Of a stretch of DNA of 64,000 nt, positions 12,401 to 27,400 are shown one piece after another. The translations under genes and the position numbers were made by a program. This DNA is from Nematopogon swammerdamellus. Its lineage: Eukaryota > Arthropoda > Insecta > Lepidoptera > Adelidae. The stretch spans positions 18,447,347 to 18,511,346 of the forward strand of contig OX336355.1 in NCBI GenBank assembly GCA_946902875.1, written 5' to 3'. Under the pieces are notes generated by a model, which was given only the letters and a program-made list of their open reading frames with translations, did not search any database and was not told the origin of the DNA. The stretch's first letter is position 1, and every line of letters begins with the position of its first letter.

Positions 12401-15400
12401 CGCGGCGCGCCGGTGGGCACGGCCTTCGGCGCCTCCTGCGGAGCCTCGCCCACCATCATGGGCTGGCCGTGCTTCGCGTACTGACCCTGCCGCAGTCAAT
12501 TTAGGTTAGAAACGGACTAATGATGATAATTGACTGATGGTCCGAATTGGTATTTTTAATGACGCAAACATCTAGAATCAGAACATTGAAGGCAAGTTTA
12601 AAAAAAGTTTTTATTTCACCCGAAAGCAGAAACTGTATATTTCAACTAACTTTCTCATACATAAAGCAATATGGAGAACATAGTTTCCTTCCCAATGCGG
12701 CATGGGGTTTTTCAAAAGGGGCATAAAAATATTCCCGTGCAAGTCACGTCACGTCGAGCTTGCCACAAAAAATTTCCAAAAAAAAAAGAACATTTCTGGG
12801 ACAGCTACAACATTTTTTTTTTCTAATGAATATCTCAAATTGTAATGTTATTTTTGAAAAAAAAAAAACAAAAACTCAAACATGTGAACAAAATTTTTTT
12901 TACAAGGTCTAGTAAGTTTCCCAAAATAATAAGAGCTCTGTGGAGTACAAACCTGGAAGGACATGACACACTGGTAGGTGCAGAAGTTGCGCACGGTCGC
13001 GTCCGACATGGTGAGGTGGTACTGGGCCTGTGACGTCCGCTTGCACATGTCACATTTTATTCTGCAACAATAACGCCCAACATATTCATATTCATGCTCG
13101 ACCGTTGGAGGCTGACCGTGATTCGGGTTCCACGTAAAACTGTAGGTTCCTTCCATTTTTACCTTACTAGGTGGTAGGGTTTAACACGCCCGGGTTGATA
13201 CCATCGCACTGAATGAAAGGTCGGTTGAAACGGCTATGTAAATAGTTTTGTTTTACATCCAGTTCAGTGCAGCCGGCACGATAGAAGGGAAGCACTGACA
13301 TGGCACCTAGTATACCAAGGTGTTATGGGCTCACATCACGGATGTATAGTCGGATAATGTAGTCAACTGTGAGTTCCCATAAAAAAAAAACTGCCCAACC
13401 CAAGAATACACATCACTTACACATCAGTGACCATACATATTTTTTAAAAAGCAATTAGTTTTCATAGCTTTTAAGCACCCGACGCGGGTGCATGACGGTT
13501 TAAGACACTTAAACCGTCATGCACCTTAAACCGCAAAGGTGCTTGTAGGTGTAACAATGCAATTTCTATAAAAAAAAATTAAATTAAAACAGTAACAAAA
13601 ATAGCACCTCCCTAAACGCTCACCTTCTGGAAGAGACAGCGTTGACCGACACCTGATACAGATTGAGGCAGTTGAGCGAGCACATCATGATGCTCTGCGC
13701 GTTGGCGAGCGTGCGGCGTATCATGTCGAAGTTGTACTTCTTCACCTTGCACCAGTTGCACGGCACGATGTGCCGCGAGTTGCTGATGTACACGTTCATG
13801 CACGACTTGCTGCAGAAGCAGTGCGTCGCGAGCTCCGCGTATATCGTGAAGCAGCGGTCCGATTTGCGCTCAAAGTACTTTTTGCACCATCTGCATTGGT
13901 CTGCAAATTTTTACAAAGTAATTATTTGAAAAAAATTTTGCCAGCGTGAATAGAGATTTGGTGATGTATAATGCGTAACATACGTTACTCGAGTGACGTT
14001 TCCACATGAATCGCAAGTTGTAGCTGTAGGGGGTTTTTTTAATCTTTGTTTTGTTTAATCTGTTGTTTTGTACCGTGTGGGGCTGGTACTTTAAAAGAAT
14101 AGCCCCACTGCATCTCTTCCCGTGTATGTCGTAAAAGGCGACTAAGGGATATGACTCCCTTCCTATATTACTAGGTGGTAGGGTTTAACCCGCCCGGGTT
14201 GATACCACCGCACTGAATGAAAGGTCGGTCGAAACGGCTATGTGAATGGTTTGTGTTTTCCGTCCAGTTCAGTGTAGCCGGCACGACCGAGGGAAAGTAC
14301 TGACGTGGCACCAAGTTCACCCGGTGTTATGGGCTGACATCGCGGATGTTGTAGGTGATGTAGCCAACCATGTCAGATTCCATAAAAAAAAAAAAAAATC
14401 TAGCACCAAAGGCTTAAATTGTATCCTACTGTGTTTGTAATTCCGTACTGTACCTATGATGACTGCATAGCAACCTTGGCTGTGTTCTCTAGTCCAGTAG
14501 CCAGCAATAAAAAAAAGGAAAGTCTTTGGTATGACACCTTCTCGGGATGATATTGGCTGGTTGGAGCATGTGGTTTTGACCCCTCTGATTCGGTCACCCA
14601 AACCAGGTTACTTGTTAAGCACACCTGGGCGCGGTCAGTCCTTGGATGGGTGACCGCTCGACAGTTGTAGGCTGATCGTGGTTCGGATTAAACGTAAACC
14701 TGTAGGTCCCTTCCCTTCTTACCTTACTTAGGCGGTAGGGTTTATTCCGCCCGGGTTAGTACCACCGCACTGAATGAAACGACAGTCGAAACGGCTATGT
14801 AAATAGTTCGTGTTTTCCGTCCAGTTCAGTGTAGCCGACATGAAATGAAGGGAAGCACTGACGTGACACCTAGTTCATCCGGTCTTATAGGGCTGACATC
14901 ACGGATGTAGTAAGTGATGTAGCCAACCGTGTCAGTTTCCATAAAAAAAATAATAAGATAACATCACCCACCTGGACATATGCTGTTGACAAACTTGAAG
15001 GCGGCGAAGCAAGGATCGGAGCAGAGCCTCTGCGAGTGATCATCGTCGATGCCGACCTCGATCTGCGTCGGCTTCTCCACGGAGCACACGGCACACTTGG
15101 CCCACACCGGCTGAGGTATCGGATTCTTGCTCATCTGCTCAAACTTCCCCATGCACTGCTGCGAGCAGAAGTCCTTGAACTGCCCCTTGTCCCCCACCGG
15201 AGCGAGGAACCCCTCAAATCCGATCGAGATGTCCCGCTGACAGTAGCAGCATATCTTCAAGCCCTTCTTGAATTCCTCCAGGCACGTGGAGCAGCAGAAC
15301 TGGCGGATATCGTAGCCGAACCGCACGCAGTATTTCCCGAGGCTGGTGTGGTTGACCGAGTTCTTGCAGTTTGCGCATTTCGATCCGATTATATTCTGGT

Positions 15401-18400
15401 AGCGCTGCAAGCAGGTCTCGTTGCAGAAGTCCATCGTTTCCCAGGAGAGGTTCTTCTCTCCACCGGTGACTGCGTGATTGCAATGCACGCATTTCCTATT
15501 AAAGCTACGCTCTCGGTCTTCGCGCGCGGCAGCCGCCGCCGCCGGCGTCTTCGCCTGGATCTTGTAGCCCTCGTCGAGATATTTGTCCGTCGCGTTGCTG
15601 ATCACCTTCAGTTTCAGCAGCGGTTTTTTGAGAATCGGTATGTTGGTCTTCTTGACGACCGGAATTTTTCGTTTCTTGATGCGATACCTGGATGGACAAG
15701 TATGTATGTATGTATATTTATTTGTATATAATATTCTATATATTTAGTAATTTATATGTATTATGTATGTATTACACATGTATGGCTTATATTTTACTAG
15801 CATGTACTTATATGTATTGTTAAGAAGTATTCTTAATATTATTTTATCTTCAATTCTTACGCTCAACTCTTTTGCTACTACCTACTTATATTCCACTATG
15901 TTATCGAGTCTCGAACATCCAAAGGTTGACTGTAAGAAATCTCTGTAATGGATAAGTCCGCCTTTGCACCTTATGTAAATTTTCTAATGTATTTGTTACT
16001 GTTTAATGTTTACTGGAGCAATAAAGAATTTTCTATCTATCTAAAAAATAAAAAAAATTGTGCGTCCATTTTTCGTGCGCATCGTAGCATGCCATGCAAG
16101 TTGATTCGCAAGGTGACATGGATTTGACTGTGTCGATTGCACCCAAAGACAAAAGTATAAAAGCCAAGTGCGAGTCGGACTCGCGCACCAAGGTTTCTGC
16201 ACCAAAAAAAAAAAGTTATAAAAAAAAACATGTTTCTTGTGGGTTCCCCTCTTAATTTATCACTGCTAAATTTTTTATTATTTGTTGTTATATCCGCCAA
16301 AATAACCCATATTCTGTGAAAATTTAGCTAGCTATTATACGGTTCCAAAGATACAGCCATCTGACGGACGGGCGGACAGACAGACAGACTTACAGACAGA
16401 CGATATTACAATAAAGAATTTTCTATCTATCTATCTATCTATCTACCTGCTGTTCTCCCTGTCGTTGAGCTTCTTGATGCAGGGGATGGAGCAGACGTGC
16501 TTCTCCTCTCCGTAGCGCTCGAAGCGATACGTGCAGACGTCGGCGGAGCACACGTCGCAGACGGCCTGCGTCTCCTCGACCTCCTCGATGGTGATGTGCC
16601 GGCGCTTGTAGGCGTACTTGTACTGCTCGTCCGCCATCATGCTGTGCAGGCAGACCAGGGAGCAGTAGTTGGTGTGCTCGCCGTCAGAGTTGTAGTAGAA
16701 GTAGCACAGCTTCACCTCCTCGCACTCGGAGCAGGTCATCTCGTTGGGGATTATCTCCTCGATTATGTATTTCTTACTGCAACAATAATATTATATAAAA
16801 AACGTTATTTATATGTAGGATTCGAGGACTTTTAAAGTACCGTGTGGGGCCGGTACTTTAAAAGAATAGCCCCACTGCATCTCTCCCCGTGTATGTCGTA
16901 AAAGGCGACTAAGGGATATGACTCCCTTCTTATATTACTAGGTGGTAGAGTTTAACCCGCCCGGGTTGGTACCACCGCACTGAATGAAAGGTCGGTCGAA
17001 ACGGCTATGTAAATAGTTTGTTTTCCGTCCAGTTCAGTGTAGCCGGCACGACCGAAGGGAAGCACTGACGTGGCACCTAGTTCACCCGGTGTTATGGGCT
17101 GACATCACGGATGTTGTTGGTGATGTAGCCAACTATGTCAGTTTCCATAAAAAAAAACATGACAGCGGAACCCCTTCTTAAATACCTCAGAACATTTTAT
17201 TTTTGTTATAACATCCTGTGATGGCAAACATCTTTTTCTTACTCCTTTCATGAATACAGACATAAGTTTCATAATGCGACAATAGGTGGTGCACTAATTT
17301 ATTTATTTATTTTAGACAGGCAGCCTAGACAATTTAATGTCTTCAGATCAAAATCTAAGAACTTATTAGGCCGGTGATAGAAAACTGTAACCCCATTGGG
17401 GAAGGCAGCTCCCATTGTCTGTTGGCATCCTTGGACTCTCACTGACGGTCTGGAGTCTATGAGTCGCAGACGATTTGCAGGGTCACTCAGTCAGTACTAC
17501 GGGCACTATCATGGACGCTGCTCGGAGGAACTTGCTTCCCTTATTCCTTCCCATCCAACCTATCTTCGCAGCACTCGCCGCAGAGAAACTGAACACCCTA
17601 TTGTTGTTGACATTGGGCCATTGAGAACCATATCATTTATTTGCTGCAGCTTTGGTTTTTTTTTAAACTGACATGGTTGTCTACATCACCTACAACATCC
17701 GTGATGTCAGCCCATAACACCGGGTGAAACTTGGTGCCACGTCAGTGCTTCCCTTCGGTCGTGCCGGCTACACTGAACTGGGCGGAAAACACAAACTATT
17801 TACATAGCCGTTTCGACCGACCTTTCATTCAGTGCGGTGGTATCAAACCGGGCGGGATAAACCCTACCACCTAGTATAAGAGAGTCATTTCCCTTAGTCG
17901 CCTTTTACGACATACACGGGGAGCGATGCAGTGGGGCTATTCTTTTAAAGTACCGGCCCCACACGGTACAAAACAATGCAGCCATCAACCCCACGTCCCC
18001 CGCAAAGGCCACGAGACCGGCCGGTGTGAGAGCAACAACTAGTCCAGTATAGCCAGCAATGCAGGGAAGTCTCCGGTATGGCACCTACCTTCATGGAGGT
18101 GATATTGGCTGGCCGGAGCATGCGCTTTGGCCCCTCCGACTCAGCCACCCATACCGGATTACATAAAAAAAAATAAAAAACATAAAAAAAATTAATAAAA
18201 AAAAACAACGCACCTGTTAACCGTGTACTTGGTGTCGCTCGACTCCTGGAAGGACTTGAGGCACGCAGTGCTGCAGATGTACTGCATCGAGTTGTTGCGC
18301 AGGAACTTGAACGTGCACGGCTTGTCCTCGCAGCACTGCACGCACGCACTGTCCACCGGCCCAATCTCTTGCACCACGTTCGGCGGCAGCGAGTCGTCTA

Positions 18401-21400
18401 TTTCCACCGCTTCATCAGTCTCCTTCTCTTTATCTGAAAAACAATTTATATATGTGGAACGACGACATCAAGTATGTCGGCGGAAAGCAGTGGTTCCGTA
18501 TCGCTGAAGGCCGGGAGGACTGGAGGAAAATTGGAGAGGCGTATGTCCAGCAGTTGACGCTCACACGCTGACTGACTGACTGACTGACATTTATATATTT
18601 AAAAAATGTGTAAAAATTCAACTATGGTGGACGCTACTGGCTTTTTTGTTAATCAAATTTTTTTTTAATGGAAACTGGCACGGTTCGCTAAATCACCTAC
18701 AACTTGCGTGATGTCAGCCCATAACACTGGGTGAACTAGGTGCCATGTCAGTGCTTCCCTCCATTTCATGTCGACTACACTGAACTGGACAGAAAACACG
18801 AACTATTTACATAGCCGTTTCGATCGAAATTTCATTCAGTGCGGTGGTCCCTTCTTACCTAGTAAGGTAAGAAGGGAAGGGACCTACAGTTTTACGTGGT
18901 ATCCGAACCACGGTCAGCCTCCAACGGTCGAGCGGTCACCCATCCAAGTACTGACCACGCTCAGGGTTGCTTAACACCAGTCAACCAACCGCATCACCGA
19001 GCTACCGAGGCTGACAAAATGTACTTTGTTTAAGGCTTTACCCATTTTTGACTATGCCAGCCTCATAGTAACTATATTGTTATTTTAATCTACTTTAGCA
19101 AGAATCCATGCCTGTGACTTTACAAAAAAACTTAGTATGGATTCAAACTTTTCCCCCAGAGCTGGTCCGAAGTACTTTAAAAAAAAAGGTTGGAATTGGA
19201 ATTACAAGTGAGGGGCAAGGCAAGGGACCTGCAGTTTTACATCGGTTGCGAACGTTGAAGCCACAGGTAAATTTCATTCACTCATTCAAGAACAGGCCGA
19301 GAAAAACATTTAAAAGCACAATTTTTTTTTTATTTACTATACAGGGTCCGTCACTCGAACTGTTACCAATTAAAATTCATGTTATTTGGTTAATTAACGT
19401 ACGATTTATTAAAAATTGTGACAACATGCCAAAAAAACATAGAATTTAAAAAAAATCATTGTTATTGTTAAATATAGCCTCCTTTGGCACGGATGATGGC
19501 ACCAAGTCTTCCGACAAAGGCATCGCAGGCTGCACGAAGATGGGTTTGCGGTATTGTTCCATTCACGACGGAGAGCTGCCTTCAGCGTATCCACACTTTC
19601 ATATCTTTTTGTTAACACGGCTGCCTCCAAAATGGACCATACCGAAAAGTCCATTGGTTTCAAGTCTGGAGAGTAGGGAGGCCACTGTTGTGAAGAAATG
19701 AACCGTGGAACGTGGTTCTGTAAAAAATTTTGTGTCAGGCGAGCTTTGTGGGACGGTGCTAAGTCTTTTTGGAACGTCCAGCTTTTCGTACCGAATTGCT
19801 TGCGTGCCCACGGTATGAGCGCATCATTTAACACCTTTTGTTGGTACACTTGCTGGTTGACTTTGACGCCCTGCTTGATAAACACGATTGGAGAGCGACC
19901 ATTTGCGGTCACTGCAGCCCAGACCATAACAGAAGTAGGCGCTTGCTTTCGAAAGGCAACTCTATCGTCCAAATTCTCGTTAGACTTACCCCGCAGCCAA
20001 ACACGATCATTTTGTTTGTTTACATACTGTTGGACAGTAAAAAATTTTTCATCGAAAAAAAATATATTTTCCAGCTCGCCACGTTTAATGTCCATGTCGA
20101 AAACTTACTTTAAAATTAAAATGTTTTACCCGCTCTTTTCGCCCACTTTAAAACAATAAAACAAACTGCCGTTTCACCAAAATTTGGCGTGCTGTGATTA
20201 TTATTTTGACAGGAAAAGCAGTGTGAAGTTAGTAACAGTTCGAGTGACGGACCCTGTATATAAAAAACCACGAAGAATTTCTATTCAATTCAAACAGTAA
20301 TAGACCTTCAGCAATAGCGGTGTCGTCCTGCGAGGTGTCCAGTTGCTCAGCGGCGTCTGCGTCATCCGCGACCTCCACGGCCGCTTCCCCCTCTCCCTCC
20401 GCACCTTCCGCCCCCTCCGCCTCAGCCCCCTCCGCCTCCGCATCAGTCTCCCCGCTCTTCACGTCCAAGTCGACGGCGGCTGCAAAACAACAGTTGGACG
20501 TTTTTCAACACTACTGTGTTAAGCCGTTTGATACGACGTTTGAAGAATCCCAAGTTCAAAAAATTCAGTAAACACTCGCACACCCTAGTGGTGCAACAAA
20601 GGAACGATTCTGAGAACATCAGCGAAAATTTAAACTTTGTCGTCATCCTACTCTAATGTCACCTATCGCATCATAAAAACTGTTATGGTCTATCATCCTT
20701 ACCCCTATAAGGCTAAGCACTCTTTTATTGTTGATATTGGGCTTTTGAAAACACACCGTTTCTCAAAATATTCTATTATTGTGTTGGGGAGAAAGTGTCG
20801 TTGAGGGTCCTGCTTGGACAGATTGTGATACAGCGCTTTCGTGTACCCCTTTTAGGTATTATAATATTAGCAAGGGTGAACATATCTTGTAGCCTGGGAG
20901 CACTGCAAGAAGCATTCAAAATGTTGAATGTTTAAATAAAATTTTCCCCGTTTTCTTTGTTCTTGTAGAGTGCTCATGTCAAGGTTATCGGGTTTCGTAG
21001 CTTTTATTTTTCAGTGCAGTTGGCATTTTTGTAGCTCCAAGTTGTATTCATTCAAGCAGGTCAATATCAGGGGCTCCAGATCTGGTATGCATACTGCAGC
21101 ATTGGTTGGACGTAAGTTTTATAAAGCTTTAGGAAAATCTTAGAAATGAGTTTGCTCTCTTCACTATAGTTATAATGTGTACCTCCCATTTTAAATCTTC
21201 AGTGATTGTGACACCCAAATCTCTTTGTGACTTTACACTGTTTAACCCTTCACCGCTCACAGCACCCGCGCGGGTTTTACACGGCGCACAACGGTTACGG
21301 CTCACAAAACCTGCGGAGGTGTCGGCGAGTCGCGAAATTGAAGGTCGCACGTTTTAGTTCATTTGCTAATTCTGGCAATTTTTCTTATTAAAAGGTGCTA

Positions 21401-24400
21401 GTGGTGTCAATTTGTGCTTAAATATACTGGCGACTATTATCAAACATGCCAGGGCAGCACTTCACCTTCACACAGAAAATAAAATTAGAAAAAAAAAATT
21501 TCACTTTTGACCACTGACATTTATGAGAAATCTGGAATAGACGGTTATACTGTAATTCGTGTACCCGTATTCGATAGTACGTTTCTTTACCTTAATTTTG
21601 ATATATGACTTGTATGGGGAAATTATACATTTTTGGTGAAAAAAAATCGGAAAAAAAATGTCGAGCATGTTTTGTTTTGACTGGAGTTAAAAAAATCCAT
21701 CTGTGCTTCTAAATAAGTGAATCCTCAAGTGTTTGCTATGACTGCATGCGTAATTTCACTATAAATAAGAGTGATCAGACTTTATTGATCTAAATTCATT
21801 TCCTTGCGAAATATTCGAATTTGTGTGGGAACGCGCGGGTAAAAATTTCGTGTTTTTTGCGCGCAGCAAAAATGGCATGGGCTCAACGTAGGTATGCATA
21901 TTTAATAGGTGTTCCGGTGAAGGGTTAAAGCTTTTCACTGAATAGTGTATGTTTTCCTTGGGTTTTCTTTTCCTACATGAAGGACGGAACATTTGTCCAA
22001 GTTGAGTGTCATTAACCAATCTTGCGTCCATGTGGTAATGCGGTCAAGATCATCATGTAAACCGTGGTGCTTCGTGAGTGGGTTCGTGAGTGGGTTCCCG
22101 ATGATTTTAGCGTTGTCACCAAACATCATCTGTAGGATCGCTCGAAAGTCCGTAAGGTAAATACCGAAGGCAATCGGTCCAATAACAGAACCTTGGGGGA
22201 CTCCGATGTGGACAGATCTATTGTCGGAGAGCTCATCACCCACTCTCACTCTAACTGCCTCAGTTAGAGTGAGAGTGGGTGATGAGCTCAAAACCAAAGT
22301 GGAGCAAGTCCTTTAAACATGTTTCTGAGATATTTTGAGGTAAAGTTAATAAGTTCTCCTGCATTTTCAGAATACATCAAGGAGTTGGCTCTTACGTATA
22401 ACATTTGTCAATAGTCGGTGGTCAGGCCAAGGAGAGGAGGATAGAGGACGCACCTGGTTCCTTCATGCGCCGGCGACTTTGAGCATCGCCTCCTCGTTCA
22501 CCCTGGTGTCCAATTACGTGTGATGGATGGATGGCGCAGACTCGCTCCAGCGACGCACGCAGCTGTGTGTCCAGGCCTGGACGTGCGGTTGTTGCGACGG
22601 TCTTGAAGCCTACCGTTTGACTTCGACGGCTTCCCTAGCGTTTCTGTGACACACTCCTGCACCGTTGCACACGCGGACTTTCTGGTGTGCTCTCGACCGG
22701 CGTATATGCGTACCCGGGAGCTCACGGCCACAATGGCGTCGATGCGATGCACGGCGCGCGGCAGCGTAATTTTTTGGTGCTTGCTTGTGTAAGGAAGGAA
22801 GTGAAGTAGGAGGAAAAAATCGGTATGGAGAAAAACTAATTTTAATGTAGGTAGAAATAAAAGAATCTGGTCAGTCTGTCAGTTGGCGCGGAAATTCAAA
22901 TATCTACCTGATACATTATTTTATTATCTGTGTTTGCATTGACCATACCGGCCCCCAAAGAGCGGTTGAGCTCTTTATTGTAACATTGAAATAGATAAAC
23001 AATGCTTAACATGGTATATGTAGGTATAAGTGGTAATTGTTTGTGTGTCGTTAATGAGTAACTTAACAAAAGGTAATAATAACTATATGATTAAATAAGA
23101 AAAACGTAGCTAGGTGAATGTTAATTAATTTTCATTCGACGGCAGTGGGACTAAACGCGTCACCGCTCTGGTGAGGGTGGACTGGCTGGCAGTTTTCAGC
23201 TCTACGACGCGGACAGTGCCATCTGAACCTGGGAAAATTTTTGTGATGCGTCCAGTCTTCCACTGCAGAGGAGGAAGATTAGGTTCTTGTATAATAACGA
23301 GGTCACCAACCTTCAAGTTTGTTACATGCTTGTTCCATTTACGGCGTTCCTGCAGGGTGTGGAGGTACTCCGCCTGGTAACGACGCCAGAAACACTGCGA
23401 CATGTGCTGGATGAGTTTCCAGCGGTTGAGCCGATTGAGAGGAGTATGCTCATAGTTGTACTCAGGCAAAGCTAGCAGTGGCTGGCCTATTAGGAAATGC
23501 CCCGGAGTGAGTATATCTATGCTATCAGGATCGCTTGACAGCGGGCACAGTGGTCGTGAATTTAGCACAGCTTCTATTCTGGCGAAAGTGGTAATCAGCT
23601 CCTCGAACGTTAGCGTCTGCTCGCCGACTACTCTTTTGAGCAGTGATTTGGCCGATTTCACGGCTGTCTCCCAAAGGCCCCCCATATGAGGCGCTAATGG
23701 AGGGTTGAAGTGCCAATTAACCTGCTGTTTGCGAGCTCCGGCGGCTAATGCATTTTGGTTGTCGGTGGCGGATAGATGTTTGGAAACTTCGTCGAGATGA
23801 CGACGAGTCCCTACGAAGTTGGTGCCGCAATCGGTGTAAATATCCGTCGGTAAGCCTCTCCGAGACACGAAGCGGCTGAGGCAAGCGACAAAGGCTTCCG
23901 TGGTCAAGTCGCTTACCACCTCTAAGTGAGCGGCCTTGGTGGCAAAGCACACGAAGACGCACAGGTAGGCCTTGTGCACCTTGCTTCCTCGTAGCACTGA
24001 TGATTTAATGCTGAAAGGGCCAGCGAAGTCGGCCCCGCACCTTTCAAACGCTCTGGCGGGTCTCGTACGGGAGGCGGGAAGGTCGCCCATGTACGGAGCA
24101 GAGGGTCTAGCCTTCAGTTTGAAACATTTCATGCACTTGAAGATGACGTGACGCACTACATTGCGCGCTGATAGAATCCAGTATCGGCGGTGCAATAGTG
24201 AAGTTAAGGCGGCCGGTCCCACGTGGCAGTACAGACGGTGGTAATGCTCGATCAATATGCGAGTGAGGTGATGTCCTTTTGGCAGAATAGCCGGGTGCTT
24301 AGCTTCATATGGAATGCTGGAATGAGTAAGTCGCCCGCCGACTCGAAGAACACCGTTGGCATCAATGAACGGATTCAGTCGGTGCAGGGAGCCCTTGACT

Positions 24401-27400
24401 GGCTTGCTCGATTCGAGTGCAGCAATTTCGTCGGTGAAGTTTGACCGCTGTACCACTTTGATTGCCTTCTGCAGAGCGTGATCCAGCTCTTGTAGAGTCA
24501 AGGCACCTTTCCTTTTGTTTGCAGGGTTGCTACAATTGTGCGCAAAGCGAAGGCACCACCCTATGACAGATGAAAGCTGAGATAGCGAGCTGTATTGGGT
24601 CATGAGGTTCCACTCTTCTCTCATTACAGCACACGTGATAGGCGTAACTCGTAGTCCTGGCAGATCTTCTGAAGCTGTCAGCGGATTGCAGTCGGAAGGC
24701 CATGTGGTTGGGTCGTCATGCAGCCATAATGGATCCCACCATAGAGGGTGATTCACTATGTCTGCTGGTAAGAGGCCTCGACTTGCACAATCTGCAGGAT
24801 TAATATCTGAAGGTACGTGTCTCCAGCACTCAGCAGGGATGGTTCCTTGTATTTGTGACACCCTGTTGGATTCGAAAGTCTGCAGCTTGTGTGGAGGAGT
24901 CCGGATCCACGCCAAGCATATGAGGGAATCGCACCACGCCGTGACTGAGTCTATCCTTATTTTGCCTTGTAGGATTTGCTTGACATGTGCGAGTAGGCCA
25001 GATACTAGCAGTGCTCCACATAGCTCTAGCTTTGGTATCGTGAGCCGTTGTTTGATTGGAGCCACTCTAGATTTTGCCATTATGAGATTAACCTTAAACG
25101 TTGATGTGGCGCTCGCTACGCGCAGATAGACGGCGGCAGCGTATCCGCGTTCTGAAGCGTCACTGAAGCCATGTAGCTCGCAAACAGTCGCCTCGCCATG
25201 CACAATGTTACGGTCAATGCGCAATTGGCTTAAGCTGCCCAGTTGTGCGACGAATTTTTGCCACGTTTCAATGTACTCAGGTGGTAGATGCTCATCCCAG
25301 TCCAGCTGTTTTAGCCATAGGGTTTGCATTAGCACTTTCATATTGTAGGTGACAGGTGTCAGATACCCACAGGGATCGTAGAGGCGTGCTATGTTGGACA
25401 AGATCCCTCTCTTAGTTGTGGCAGCGCCTATGTTTGTGACATGATAGAGGAAGGCGTCTGCTTGAGAGGACCATTCCATGCCGAGGATTTTAAATACATT
25501 ATCTCCAGCTTCCTGGAAGCGAAACGGAGTCTCCAGATGATCTAGAGGCATGTGCTCCAGGAGTTCTGGGCTATTGCTCGACCATTTTCGAAGCTGGAAT
25601 CCACCTTGGCTCAGGATGGCGATAATGTCCTGTTGCAATGTCCGGGCTGACCGTAGAGTGGAGCTGCCGCACACTATATCATCGACGAACAAGGACTCTT
25701 GCAATGCCTTAGAAGCTTCTGGGTACTTGGACTCGTTCAATACGGCTAATTCGTGCACAACTCGCATCGCTAGGTAGGCGGAGCTTGAGACACCGTAAGT
25801 CACGGTCGTTAGTTCGTACTGGCAGATTGGCACCTCTGGAGATTTTCGCCAGAGAATCGTCTGGTATTTGCAGTCTTCGTTATGCATTTTTACTTGGCGA
25901 TACATTTGTTTGATGTCGCCAGTGAAGACGACTTGGTGTAGGCGAAATCGCAGAATTATGTCCTCAATACTTTGTTGGAGTTTAGGTCCCGGCATCAAGA
26001 TGTTGTTTAACGATACTCCCGTAGTGCTCGCTGTAGAGGCGTCGAAGACTGTGCGCAGCTTTGTTGTGCTAGAAGTCTCCTTCAGAACTCCGTGATGCGG
26101 GAGAAAGTACCGATCAGCTGAGATGTCCTCAGCTAGTCGCATGTGTCCTTGTTCGATGTAGTCCTCGATGAACGCGACGTACATTTCGCGAAGTGCAGGT
26201 TCTCGCAGAAGACGGCGTTCAAGATTGTGGAAACGTTTCAACGCGACTGCATGGGTACATCCGAGCTGTTTGCGGCCGGGCTTGAAAGGCAGCCTCACAG
26301 TAAAGCGGCCTTCATTATCTCTCGAATGCGTTTCCAAAAAATGCTTTTCGCAGAGCACGTTTTCTGGATCTTCAACGGGAGGGTGAGGTGCTTCTTCAAT
26401 TTCCCAAAAGCGTTGTAGTGTTGCTTCTAAGGACAGCGTGCACGCGAGTGTTGTAACGCTCGTTGAGTTGACGCACACGTTGATATCTATGGGCACGGAA
26501 CCCATCAGCGCCCAACCAAATTTTGTGAGGATCGCCTTTGGCATGTGGTCACCTAGTCTTAGTTTCTTTTCTTCTGTGATTTCAAAGTACCAGTCACTTC
26601 CGATCAATAAATCGATGGGACCGGGAACGTCGAAGTGAGGATCTGCGAGTTTGAGATGAGCGCACGCTTCCTTGACCTCGCTTGGTAATGGACAGAGCGG
26701 TAGGTCTTTAGTGATGCGCTTCATCACCCAAGCTTCTTCGGTCAGTGTGGACCGCTCACCCCCCATGCCGATTTTGAGAGTAAGCAGCACACTACCATTG
26801 GTGTGGATAGCGTCGGAGTCGCCGACCGGATCGATGGCTCCGGAGCGCGTTCGCTTGAGGTTTAATTTTTGAGCTACGTGTTCGCTCAGCAGATTGACGT
26901 GCGACGCAGAGTCCAGCAATGCACGTACTCGGTGGTCTTGGCCGTACCGATCAACGACAGTCACTACCGCGGTCGGTAGCAACTTGGCTGAATGACGGTG
27001 GACAGTGCTGAACACTGGAGGATGGACTGTGGTGCTTAGTGATGGAACAGCACCCTCGTGTTGCGGCACGCTGCCTGGTGTTAAAGTTGATGTGTTTAGT
27101 GAATATTTAGTGGACTGTATGTTGTCATGTAGTTTGGTGTGGTGTCGCTGCTGACACACGCGGCAGGTGTATTTAGAAGTGCACTTGGGCCCGTGTGTAC
27201 GCAGACAGTTGAAGCAGAGCTTTTGTTTTTGTACAAAAGCTTTGCGTTGACTGAGGTCTAATTCATCAAACTTTGGGCATCTGTGAATGTTGTGCTCTTT
27301 GTCGTTGCAGAAAGAGCATACAGTGTTTTGTAGTATTGTGTGACAGCTGGCAGTATTGGCATTGTGTTTGAACGCTGCACTGACCTTGACGCCCGCCACG

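Larger units (their letters stand above)
21129..22300 (-). pseudogene. LINE reverse transcriptase fragment, split by a MITE
   Basis: 21935-22297 encodes an RT palm with [16 protein letters not shown] and a catalytic box changed from the usual ADD to GDN. It resumes at 21129-21245 with [20 protein letters not shown] after an inserted MITE. CR1/Jockey-like; truncated and inactive. Confidence 0.75.

Noticed and set aside
22498..22752. 84-residue protein, duplicated at 28833-29087
   Set aside because: Both copies lie within the two LTRs of the BEL/Pao element and resemble no known protein; most likely chance open frames.
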